DNA from: JBGOUJ01 sp041477005
Lineage (GTDB): Bacteria > Acidobacteriota > Terriglobia > Bryobacterales > JACQDG01
NCBI GenBank assembly: GCA_041477005.1
Contig: JBGOUJ010000438.1
Coordinates: forward strand, 1 to 6,707
Direction: 5' to 3'
DNA length: 6,707 bases
A program made the position numbers and the translations under genes. The first letter of the stretch is position 1. Each line of letters begins with the position of its first letter. Below, piece by piece: positions 1 to 6,419 of the stretch. The notes below the pieces were generated by a model. The model made no database searches. It was not told the origin of the DNA and saw nothing but the letters and a program-made list of their open reading frames with translations.

Positions 1-132
1 ATCCTGGCCACGATCGCCGGTTGGTTCTACGGATCGGCCTATCGAAAAACCAGGAGCCTGATGGCATCGGCGACCACGCACGCCCTGGTCGATACCCTCT
101 GGCGCATCTGGTTCACGCTGCCCAGGGGTTGA
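1..132 (+). CDS. CPBP-family intramembrane protease, C-terminal fragment (5' end outside window)
   Basis: Frame 1 is open from the first base to a TGA at 130-132, giving the last 43 residues of a protein that begins upstream. The fragment reads as a hydrophobic helix with G-W-F-Y-G-S-A-Y-R-K-T (residues 7-17), a short turn, then T-H-A-L-V-D-T (26-32). This is the last conserved block of the CPBP family (CAAX protease and bacteriocin-processing enzymes), in which a Gly-rich helix is followed by a His, here H27, with an Asn/Asp four residues later, here D31. In the family that His helps form the active site within the membrane. The N-terminal Glu-Glu motif is outside the window, so activity cannot be judged. 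The next gene follows after 9 bases and is also CPBP-like, so the two probably form an operon. Family assignment is fairly sure; the substrate is unknown. Confidence 0.72.
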   Translation: MLATIAGWFYGSAYRKTRSLMASATTHALVDTLWRIWFTLPRG

Positions 133-134
133 GG
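131..134 (+). promoter_or_regulatory. Ribosome binding site for the second CPBP-like gene
   Basis: GAGG lies 7 bases before the GTG at 142 and overlaps the stop codon of the preceding gene. It supports the GTG start and suggests translational coupling of the two membrane-protein genes. Confidence 0.5.
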
Positions 135-141
135 TCGAGAA

Positions 142-747
142 GTGAAGGCGAAGCCCGTCGGCGAAGCGGTTGCATTTGCGCTCGGGGTCATTCTTTACAT
201 CTGGGTGCTCCGGTTCCGGTGGCCTTGGGCCCTCGGGCTGCTCGCGCTGGCGGTGGTGCTCTCCCTCTATCTGCATTCGGAGACGGTGCGCTCGGTGGGC
301 TTGGGGCTGCAAGAGCTACGGGCGGCTCTGGCAGACTGGAAGGTCTGGCTGGCGCTGGCGGCGGTGGCGACCGCGCTGCTGGGGGGCCGTCGCATCTTGT
401 CCCCCGCGCTGCTCGATCGGGCACTTGTTTACTTTCTGTGGTGCGTGGCGCAGCAAGCCATCTATCAGACTATGGTCTACCGGCGTCTCCGGCAGGCCTT
501 TGGGCCCTCTTGGCGGGCGTGCGTGCTTTCGGGCGTGCTGTTCTCGGCCGTGCACTTGCCGAACCCGGTGTTGGCGCCCGCAACGCTCGTGTGGGGCGCC
601 GTCTCGAGCCGGCTGTTCGAGCGCCATCCGAGCGCGCCGGCTCTCGGCTTGCCGCAGTTCTTTCTCTCGACCATCCTGCTGTGGCTGACGCCGGTCGAGT
701 GGCACCGGAATTTCCGCGTGGGGGCGAGCTACCTGCAGTTCAGGTAA
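142..747 (+). CDS. CPBP-like integral membrane protein with degenerate active site
   Basis: A 201-residue, strongly hydrophobic protein with about six or seven membrane segments (roughly residues 8-24, 27-44, 66-81, 93-107, 123-139, 143-156 and 168-184). The CPBP signature is visible but altered. Motif 1, normally Glu-Glu-x-x-x-Arg, reads Q104-Q105-A-I-Y-Q. Motif 2 is intact as F134-S-A-V-H138 followed by L-P-N-P (139-142). The last motif, where the family normally has a His after a Leu-Gly-Leu turn, reads L-G-L-P-Q172. From memory, the Gln-Gln form is a recurrent subfamily, also recognisable by the C-terminal R-V-G-x-x-Y-L (192-198), and its members usually keep the late His. Proteolytic activity is therefore doubtful; a scaffold or regulatory role is possible but is inference. 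The GTG start is supported by GAGG 7 bases upstream. The 3' end overlaps the convergent glycosyltransferase gene by 8 bases, leaving no room for a separate terminator. Confidence 0.75.
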   Translation: MKAKPVGEAVAFALGVILYIWVLRFRWPWALGLLALAVVLSLYLHSETVRSVGLGLQELRAALADWKVWLALAAVATALLGGRRILSPALLDRALVYFLWCVAQQAIYQTMVYRRLRQAFGPSWRACVLSGVLFSAVHLPNPVLAPATLVWGAVSSRLFERHPSAPALGLPQFFLSTILLWLTPVEWHRNFRVGASYLQFR

Positions 748-3115
748 GCTCGGACCATACGCGCACCAACTTCCTCGCCAGCATTTTCCAGTCGTAGTGG
801 GCCTCGACGAACGCCCGGCCTCGGGCGGCCATTTCTTCGCGCGCCTGCTCGTTCGAGAGCAGGCCCAGGATGGCTGAGGCGAACGCGCCGGCGCTGTCGG
901 CGAGCAGAACGTTCTCGCCTGACGTGAGTCCCAAGCCGGCCGCGCCGACGGTGGTCGAGACCAGTGGCCGTCCCATGGCCAAGGCCTCCAACACTTTGAT
1001 GTTGGTGCCGGCCGAAACCACCAGCGGCACGATCACCACTGTCGCCCGCCGGTAGAGGGGCCGGACATCCTCCACGAAATCCAGCAGCTCAATTCCCGGT
1101 GGTGCAGCGGGAAGATCGGCGCCGGTGTGCAGACGCCAGTAGTAGCCAGAATCGACCCCGGCCACCACCGTCAGCTTCAGATCCGGATGCCAGTTGCGGA
1201 GCGCCGGCCAGATGCCCTCCGCGAAGAAGCGAAACGCCATCACGTTTGGGAAATGGCGGAAGGATCCGATGAACAGCAGCTCCGCCGGCAGTTCGGGCGG
1301 CGGCGCCGGCTGGAAGCGGTCGAGGTCGACGCCGTTTTCGACGACGGCCAGCCGCTCGGGAACGAGGCCGGCGCGCAGCAGGCGATCCCGATCCTGGTCG
1401 GACATGGCGATCACGCGGTCGAAGCGACGCGCGTGGCCCAGCTCATAGCGCCGCCAGCGCGCTTCTTCGAGCCGGGCGGCGATCCTGGCCCAGCCCCGCG
1501 CGCGCAGCCGCATTTGCCGGTGCAGATCGAAGGTCACGTCGTGCTCGACCAGAATGGTTTTGAGCGGCGGATGGACGTGGGCAAGCTGCGTGTACTCGAT
1601 TTGTGCGATGGAAATCTGCTGGTCGCGAGCGACGGCGGAAACAGCGGCGAGCAGGGCCGTCGAACGAAACTTCGCCACGCCCCGAGGCAGCAAACGGAAC
1701 AGGGCCGCGGGATCCCAGCGCGGCGTCCGGACCAGAACAATCTGCGCGCAGAAGGCAAGCAATGGCTCGACCTCCCGGCCGGTCTCCTTTTCGGCGAAGG
1801 CGAACAGGTAGATCTCGGCCTCCTCGGCTGCCGCGCGAAGCAGGTTGTAGATTCGGATCGCCCCGCCGTGAGAGAGCGGAAACGGCAAGTAGGGGCTGAC
1901 CACGGCGATGCGGCGCGTATGCGCCGGACGCCGGCCGCGAAACACGTGCAGCCCGGGATCGAGAAGCGGCAGGAAGTCGCGGCTGGCCGGCCCCGGCGGC
2001 GGAGGCGCCGGCCTAACGTTGAGGGCCGCCAGCGCTGCGTTCCAGTGGCGCCATCGCCAGGACCACGGCCAAAGGATTTTGGCGGCCGTGCGAAAGTCCG
2101 AAACAGATCCCAGCACGACCCGCTCGATTGGTTCCGGGCCGCGACCGTGAGGGAGCGGTTGGCCGCCTTCGCCTGCTCCCCCGAACACCGTGCGATGTCC
2201 ACGCTGCCAGCCGACGAGCGACAGCGCGAGCCAGGCTCCATTCGAGTAGGAGCGCTCGAGCCGGGCCAGCCCCCCGAGCGAGAGATAGACGTGGCGCCGG
2301 AGCATGACCGCCGTGGGCCGGTGGCAGAGCGACCAAGTGCCGCTCTCGCCTGCCATTGCTTCGCCCTCGAACTTCTCACCGGCATAGGCCAGCCAAACGC
2401 CGGGGTCTTCGAGCGCCGCCGCCAGCGCCGAAGCAAAGTCGGTGGAGCCTACGAGGATTCGATCGAAGCGTGACTCGGCCACCGCCCGGTCCAGCTCTTC
2501 CCCGGTCGTCGTCGCGGGCAGTACGGTCAGTCCGGGTTCGGCCGGCTGAGGGCCCGCGAGCGGCGCAGCGCGTCTCCGGCGGATCTGCACGATAGCCCAG
2601 CACGCGAGCAGCAGCGGAAATCCGATCAGGGCCGGAAGCTTTCTCACGCCCGCGAAGGCTGTGGGGCGGAAGATATCGCCCACCGGCCGGCCTCGCAGAA
2701 AGCGCCACGAGGCAATCGGAGTCGTCGGGCGCAAGTGGTGGCGTTCCAGTTGCCCATTGAAGGCCAGCAGCTTGCGCGGGGCGAGCAGCCAGGGCATCCA
2801 GCGCAGCGCCGAACCGTCCTGCCAGATGAAGGGCGCCAGCGCGATCCACCGCCGGCCCAGGCGGCGCCGCAGCTCGAGCCAGCAGGCGAGCGGCCGGCCC
2901 GGGTCCGCAATGATTACCTCTTCGGCATAGGCGAGGGAAGCCGCGTGCTCGGCTGCCGCCGTGACGATGACATGGGGGCGATCGGGAACCAGCGCCCGCA
3001 GTTGGAGCGCCATCGAACGCGACAGCGCCTGGTCCCCGCTGAGGAAGACGGCCACCACCGGCGGACCGGATTTGCCGAGGGCGCGGCCGAGCCACTTTTT
3101 GATGAGGGTCCGCAA
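740..3115 (-). CDS. Composite glycosyltransferase with C-terminal GT4 domain
   Basis: A 791-residue protein, about twice the usual length of a GT4 enzyme. Residues 400-791 form a GT-B fold GT4 transferase. The acceptor-side loop is S-H-G-G-A-I-R (415-421), V-E-N-G-V-D (592-597) lies at the domain junction, F-I-G-S-F (615-619) opens the nucleotide-sugar half, and G-T-N-I-K-V-L-E-A-L-A-M-G (703-715) carries K707 and E710. The first Glu of the classical E-x7-E motif is Ala (702), as in many proteins with this GGT/GTN-type motif. Residues 158-178 look like one membrane helix followed by four Arg. Residues about 196-365 resemble the second half of a GT-A (GT2) domain (R-R-H-V-Y-L-S-L-G-G, 273-282), but the expected Glu-Asp-x-Asp site is replaced by N-G-A-W. 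Residues 1-155 are an alpha/beta domain I do not firmly recognise. A role in surface polysaccharide or glycolipid assembly is likely; donor and acceptor are unknown. The start is TTG (3115-3113), because an in-frame TAG lies only 9 bases upstream of it. AGGT lies 7-8 bases before the TTG. Confidence 0.88.
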   Translation of the reverse strand: MRTLIKKWLGRALGKSGPPVVAVFLSGDQALSRSMALQLRALVPDRPHVIVTAAAEHAASLAYAEEVIIADPGRPLACWLELRRRLGRRWIALAPFIWQDGSALRWMPWLLAPRKLLAFNGQLERHHLRPTTPIASWRFLRGRPVGDIFRPTAFAGVRKLPALIGFPLLLACWAIVQIRRRRAAPLAGPQPAEPGLTVLPATTTGEELDRAVAESRFDRILVGSTDFASALAAALEDPGVWLAYAGEKFEGEAMAGESGTWSLCHRPTAVMLRRHVYLSLGGLARLERSYSNGAWLALSLVGWQRGHRTVFGGAGEGGQPLPHGRGPEPIERVVLGSVSDFRTAAKILWPWSWRWRHWNAALAALNVRPAPPPPGPASRDFLPLLDPGLHVFRGRRPAHTRRIAVVSPYLPFPLSHGGAIRIYNLLRAAAEEAEIYLFAFAEKETGREVEPLLAFCAQIVLVRTPRWDPAALFRLLPRGVAKFRSTALLAAVSAVARDQQISIAQIEYTQLAHVHPPLKTILVEHDVTFDLHRQMRLRARGWARIAARLEEARWRRYELGHARRFDRVIAMSDQDRDRLLRAGLVPERLAVVENGVDLDRFQPAPPPELPAELLFIGSFRHFPNVMAFRFFAEGIWPALRNWHPDLKLTVVAGVDSGYYWRLHTGADLPAAPPGIELLDFVEDVRPLYRRATVVIVPLVVSAGTNIKVLEALAMGRPLVSTTVGAAGLGLTSGENVLLADSAGAFASAILGLLSNEQAREEMAARGRAFVEAHYDWKMLARKLVRVWSELT

Positions 3116-3126
3116 CGGTTCGACCT

Positions 3127-3134
3127 ATTATAAT
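3127..3134. promoter_or_regulatory. Symmetric divergent -10 element (ATTATAAT)
   Basis: The 38-base gap between the glycosyltransferase and the dehydrogenase holds a perfect 8-bp palindrome, ATTATAAT. It contains TATAAT at 3129-3134 on the plus strand and at 3132-3127 on the minus strand. In such GC-rich DNA this stands out, and a shared -10 serving both directions is a known bacterial promoter arrangement. No good TTGACA-like -35 is present at 16-18 bases on either side. On the plus strand, transcription would start near 3141-3144, just ahead of the AGGGGA at 3144-3149. On the minus strand it would start near 3120, leaving only about 5 bases before the TTG start, so the fit there is poorer. 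Confidence 0.45.
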
Positions 3135-3143
3135 GGCTCCTTC

Positions 3144-3149
3144 AGGGGA
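3144..3149 (+). promoter_or_regulatory. Ribosome binding site selecting the ATG at 3154
   Basis: AGGGGA lies 4 bases before ATG 3154. An in-frame ATG at 3133 has no purine-rich site upstream and sits inside the proposed -10 box, so 3154 is the better start. Confidence 0.5.
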
Positions 3150-3153
3150 TCCC

Positions 3154-4092
3154 ATGGACATCCGCGAAGCAGTCGTGATCGGCGCCGGGACCATGGGACC
3201 GGGCATCGCCGCATGCCTGGCCCTGGCCGGAGTCCGCACCACCCTGGTGAGCCGCACGGCTACCGGGGCCATGCGCAGCGTTTTCACCGCTCGGGCACTA
3301 CTGCAACAACTGGAAGACAATTCCTTGGCCTCCCCGGGCAGCACGGTCGATGCCAGCGCTCGTCTGTTTGGCGCGGACGATCTCCGCGCCCCGGTGGCGG
3401 CGAGCGATCTGGTAATCGAAGCGATCGTCGAGGACATGGGCGTCAAGAAGGAGATCTTCGGGCGGCTTGACCAGGCGGCGCCCGCCGGCGCGATTCTCGC
3501 CAGTTGCACCAGCGGGCTGAGTATTACGGAGATCGCCCGCGCGACCGCCCGGCCCGGCCGCGTGCTGACCGCGCACTTCTGGAATCCACCCCATCTGATG
3601 CCACTGGTGGAGGTCGTGATGGGCGAAAAAACCGAAGAAGCCGTCGCCGACCGCACCATGGCGATCTTGCGAGATCTCGGCAAAGAGCCCGTGCTGCTGC
3701 GCAAGGACCGGCCGGGCCAGCTCGGCAACCGCATCCAGTCGGCCCTGATGCGCGAGGCCATCACCATCGTGGAGCAGGGGATCGCCAGCGCCGAGGACGT
3801 GGACCGCGCCGTGCGCCTGGGCTTCGGCCTGCGCATGCCCATGTGGGGGCCGTTGCAGCATATCGACGCGGTCGGCCTGGACCTGGTTCTGGCCGTGCAG
3901 GACTACGTGCTGCCGGACCTCAACAACCAGCCACGTGGGCCGCAACTGCTGCGCGACAAGGTGGCGCGCGGCGAACTCGGCCAGAAGACCGGCCGTGGCT
4001 TCTACGACTCCGCCACGCACGATCTGGAGGCCGACAAGAAAGCCCGCGACGCCTTCTTGATCGAATTTCTCCGCTCCCACAAGAATCGCTGA
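3154..4092 (+). CDS. 3-hydroxyacyl-CoA dehydrogenase-fold NAD-dependent hydroxyacid dehydrogenase (L-gulonate 3-dehydrogenase/lambda-crystallin-like)
   Basis: A 312-residue cytoplasmic enzyme of the short 3-hydroxyacyl-CoA dehydrogenase family, which oxidises a 3-hydroxy group with NAD. The N-terminal Rossmann domain has G10-A-G-T-M-G15 for NAD and V-I-E-A (87-90). The catalytic residues of the human HADH enzyme all have counterparts at matching spacing: S120 (A-S-C-T-S-G), H141 (A-H-F-W-N-P-P-H), E153 (L-V-E-V-V) and N192 (G-N-R-I). The C-terminal helical dimerisation domain ends in the family motif L-G-Q-K-T-G-R-G-F-Y-D (275-285). The H-F-W-N-P-P-H-L-M-P-L-V-E block resembles L-gulonate 3-dehydrogenase, lambda-crystallin and carnitine dehydrogenase more than the H-F-F-N-P-V-P-V-M-K of fatty-acid enzymes. 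Together with the dehydratase 1 base downstream, this favours a sugar acid or other free hydroxy acid over an acyl-CoA substrate; that is inference. A start at 3133 would add seven residues but lacks a ribosome binding site. Confidence 0.87.
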   Translation: MDIREAVVIGAGTMGPGIAACLALAGVRTTLVSRTATGAMRSVFTARALLQQLEDNSLASPGSTVDASARLFGADDLRAPVAASDLVIEAIVEDMGVKKEIFGRLDQAAPAGAILASCTSGLSITEIARATARPGRVLTAHFWNPPHLMPLVEVVMGEKTEEAVADRTMAILRDLGKEPVLLRKDRPGQLGNRIQSALMREAITIVEQGIASAEDVDRAVRLGFGLRMPMWGPLQHIDAVGLDLVLAVQDYVLPDLNNQPRGPQLLRDKVARGELGQKTGRGFYDSATHDLEADKKARDAFLIEFLRSHKNR

Positions 4093-4093
4093 T

Positions 4094-6115
4094 ATGCCTA
4101 CCGACAGCTTTGAAACGCTGGTTGACTCGGGCGACGAGTCCATCTATCGCATCCAATCCAATGCTCCCGGCCCGCCCGGCCGGCTGCCCATCACGGCCGA
4201 GATGCTGCTCGAGGAACCCAGCGGCAACATCTTCGGCCTCTCGCAGGATGCCGGCATGGGCTGGAACCCGGCCGAGCTGGGCCGAAAGGAATTTCTAATA
4301 CTCAGCACGCAGGGCGGCATCCGCGGCCCGAACGGCGAGCCGATCGCCCTCGGCTTCCACACCGGCCACTGGGAAGTAGGCCTGCTGATGCAGGCGGCGG
4401 CTGCGGAGCTGAAAGCCGGCGGCGCCATCCCCTTTGCCGCCTTTTGCAGCGATCCCTGCGACGGCCGCACGCAGGGGACGGCCGGCATGTTCGACAGCCT
4501 GGCCTACCGCAACGACGCGGCGCAGGTGTTCCGCCGGCTGATCCGCTCGCTCCCGACGCGCCGGGGCGTAATGGGCGTGGCCACCTGCGACAAGGGCCTG
4601 CCGGCGATGATGATGGCCCTGGCCGCCATGCACGATTTGCCGACCGTGCTCGTGCCCGGCGGGGTGACGCTGCCGCCGACGGTGGGCGAGGACGCCGGCA
4701 AAGTGCAATCGGTCGGGGCCCGGTTTGCTCACGGCCAGATTACCCTCGACGAGGCGGCCGATGTGGCCTGCCACACCTGCGCCACTCCGGGGGGCGGCTG
4801 CCAGTTTCTGGGCACGGCAGCGACGTCGCAGGTGGTGGGCGAAGCGCTCGGCCTCTCGCTGCCCCACTCGGCACTGGCGCCTTCGGGCCAGCCGGTGTGG
4901 CTCGATATGGCCCGCCGCTCGGCCCGCGCCCTGCTGGCCATGGAGTCGAAAGGCATCTCCACGCGCCGGATCCTGACCGATGGCGCGATTCACAACGCCA
5001 TGGCCGTCCACGCGGCTTTCGGCGGCTCGACCAACTTGTTGCTACATATTCCGGCCATCGCATACTCGGCGGGGCTGAAGCGGCCGGTCATCGAGGATTG
5101 GATCGGCTTCAACCGCCGCGTGCCGCGATTGGTTTCGGTGCTGCCGAACGGTCCGGTGATGCATCCGACGGTGCGGGTCTTTCTGGCCGGCGGGGTTCCG
5201 GAAGTAATGCTGCACCTGCGCCGGCTCGGGATGCTGGACGAGGCCGCGCTCACGGCGACGGGCGAGCCGCTAGGGCGCGTGCTCGACTGGTGGCAGGACT
5301 CCGGCCGGCGCGCCAAGATGCGGGAACTTCTAATGCGGCTGGACCAGGTCGACCCGGACAACGTGATCCTCGACCCCGATAAAGCTCACCGCGCAGGTCT
5401 CACGAGTACAGTCACGTTCCCGCGCGGTAACCTCGCCCCGGAGGGCTCGGTGATCAAGAGCACGGCCATCGACCCGAGCGTGGTCGATCCCGACGGGGTC
5501 TATCGCAAGACCGGCCCGGCGCGCGTCTTCACCCGCGAGCGCGACGCCATCCGGGCCATCAAGAGCCACGGCCCGGACGCCCTCCAGGCCGGCGACGTGC
5601 TGGTGCTGATCTGCCGCGGCCCGCAGGGCGCGGGCATGGAGGAGATCTACCAGATCACCGCGGCTCTGAAGCACCTGAGTTTCGGCAAGCAGATCGCCGT
5701 GATCACCGACGCGCGGTTTTCGGGCGTTTCGACCGGGGCCTGCATCGGCCACGTGGGTCCGGAGGCCCTGGCCGGCGGCCCGATCGGGAAGGTCCGGGAG
5801 GGGGACCTGATCCGCATCGAGATCGACCGGCGCCGCCTCGAGGGCAGGGTGGACCTTGTGGGCGAAGGCACAGGCCTTGGGGAAAGGCGGTTCTCCCCCG
5901 AGGAGGGAGCGAAGGTGCTTGCGGCGAGGGGGCCCCGGCCCGCCCTGGCGCCCGATCCCGCGCTCCCCGCCGACACCCGCCTCTGGGCGGCCCTCCAGGC
6001 GGCCTCCGGCGGCACCTGGGGCGGCTCGGTCTACGATGTGGAGCGGATCGTCTCCCTCCTCAAGATCGGCCTCGAAGCTGAGCGGGCGCGCGAAAAGCGC
6101 GGAGGGCGTCCGTGA
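4094..6115 (+). CDS. yjhG: YjhG/YagF-family dehydratase (probable D-xylonate or related aldonate dehydratase)
   Basis: A 673-residue IlvD/Edd superfamily enzyme, close to the roughly 655 of E. coli YjhG and YagF, which dehydrate D-xylonate to 2-keto-3-deoxy-D-pentonate. It matches that subfamily in long blocks recalled from memory: G-N-I-F-G-L-S-Q-D-A-G-M-G-W (44-57), S-L-P-T-R-R (152-157), T-C-D-K-G-L-P-A (164-171), P-G-G-G-C-Q-F-L-G-T-A (232-242), and D-A-R-F-S-G-V-S-T-G-A-C (539-550) followed by P-E-A-L-A-G-G-P-I-G (556-565). By analogy with structurally known relatives, C165 and C236 bind the iron-sulfur cluster, K167 is the lysine near the metal (carbamylated in relatives) and S543 is the catalytic serine. 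The usual first cysteine is absent where dihydroxy-acid dehydratases have it; C122 is the nearest candidate. It starts 1 base after the dehydrogenase stop with no clear ribosome binding site, so it is probably translated by coupling. The Arg/Lys-rich tail (661-673) goes slightly beyond E. coli YagF. The exact sugar acid is uncertain. Confidence 0.92.
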   Translation: MPTDSFETLVDSGDESIYRIQSNAPGPPGRLPITAEMLLEEPSGNIFGLSQDAGMGWNPAELGRKEFLILSTQGGIRGPNGEPIALGFHTGHWEVGLLMQAAAAELKAGGAIPFAAFCSDPCDGRTQGTAGMFDSLAYRNDAAQVFRRLIRSLPTRRGVMGVATCDKGLPAMMMALAAMHDLPTVLVPGGVTLPPTVGEDAGKVQSVGARFAHGQITLDEAADVACHTCATPGGGCQFLGTAATSQVVGEALGLSLPHSALAPSGQPVWLDMARRSARALLAMESKGISTRRILTDGAIHNAMAVHAAFGGSTNLLLHIPAIAYSAGLKRPVIEDWIGFNRRVPRLVSVLPNGPVMHPTVRVFLAGGVPEVMLHLRRLGMLDEAALTATGEPLGRVLDWWQDSGRRAKMRELLMRLDQVDPDNVILDPDKAHRAGLTSTVTFPRGNLAPEGSVIKSTAIDPSVVDPDGVYRKTGPARVFTRERDAIRAIKSHGPDALQAGDVLVLICRGPQGAGMEEIYQITAALKHLSFGKQIAVITDARFSGVSTGACIGHVGPEALAGGPIGKVREGDLIRIEIDRRRLEGRVDLVGEGTGLGERRFSPEEGAKVLAARGPRPALAPDPALPADTRLWAALQAASGGTWGGSVYDVERIVSLLKIGLEAERAREKRGGRP

Positions 6116-6251
6116 GAACTTTCGTGATCCCAGGCGCGGCGGGTCTTCTCTTCGTGATCTCTTCGGGCATGTTGGCGGTTCAAGCGCTCGCGGGTTCGGC
6201 GACCGGCAGGAAAGGAGCGAGGAGGGGCAGAGCGGTCTTTCCAGCGATTGT

Positions 6252-6294
6252 CTCTTGCATCTTTTTGCTTTCTTTCTCATCTCTTCCGCAAGAG
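6252..6294. repeat. Inverted repeat, 7-bp arms, 29-base loop
   Basis: CTCTTGC (6252-6258) is repeated as GCAAGAG (6288-6294). The loop is pyrimidine-rich on the plus strand. The arms are perfect, but the loop is long and no T run follows, so function is unclear. Confidence 0.35.
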
Positions 6295-6376
6295 TGCGCC
6301 GGACAAGCTGTCTTCCTTCGCGGTGACGTGAACGCGAGCGGCAAATCCCTCGTCCGTCAAGTCCCACCAAGTCGCA

Positions 6377-6405
6377 AGGGCGCCTTCCTCGGTGGTCCGC
6401 GCCCT
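6377..6405. repeat. GC-rich hairpin just upstream of the last gene
   Basis: AGGGCGC (6377-6383) pairs with GCGCCCT (6399-6405) around a 15-base loop. It ends 14 bases before ATG 6420. No T tract follows. It could form in the leader of the next gene or be chance in GC-rich DNA. Confidence 0.35.
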
Positions 6406-6419
6406 GGTAGACTGAGGTC

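Larger units (their letters stand above)
6116..6419. other. Gene-poor spacer after the sugar-acid operon
   Basis: About 300 bases with no convincing gene. It is less GC-rich than its surroundings at about 6231-6295, including a pyrimidine-rich run around 6260-6287. It holds two perfect 7-bp inverted repeats (6252-6258 with 6288-6294; 6377-6383 with 6399-6405). Neither is followed by a T tract, so no standard intrinsic terminator is visible for the operon. A plus-strand frame opening with GTG at 6112 and a minus-strand frame between 6417 and 6277 cross the region; both are treated as findings, not genes. Confidence 0.6.

Noticed and set aside
21..797. 258-codon plus-strand frame over the CPBP genes
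   Set aside because: It covers two frames that have clear CPBP motifs and membrane segments. Its own product is Gly/Ala/Arg-rich with no motif.
1127..2473. 448-codon open frame on the plus strand, opposite the glycosyltransferase
   Set aside because: It is a mirror of a well-supported gene in GC-rich DNA. Its product is Arg/Pro/Gln-rich with no recognisable motif.
3133..3153. ATG 3133 as start of the dehydrogenase
   Set aside because: It has no ribosome binding site, lies in the likely -10 box and adds seven residues before the normal Rossmann start. ATG 3154 has AGGGGA upstream.
2376..3842. 488-codon open frame on the minus strand
   Set aside because: It runs antisense through the dehydrogenase, crosses the divergent spacer and overlaps the glycosyltransferase in another frame. 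It is Ser/Arg/Pro-rich and low in complexity.
6209..6285. Intrinsic terminator after the operon
   Set aside because: GGAAAG (6209-6214) and CTTTCC (6237-6242) could pair, and T-rich sequence follows, but the stem is weak with a 22-base loop and the T run starts about 20 bases later.
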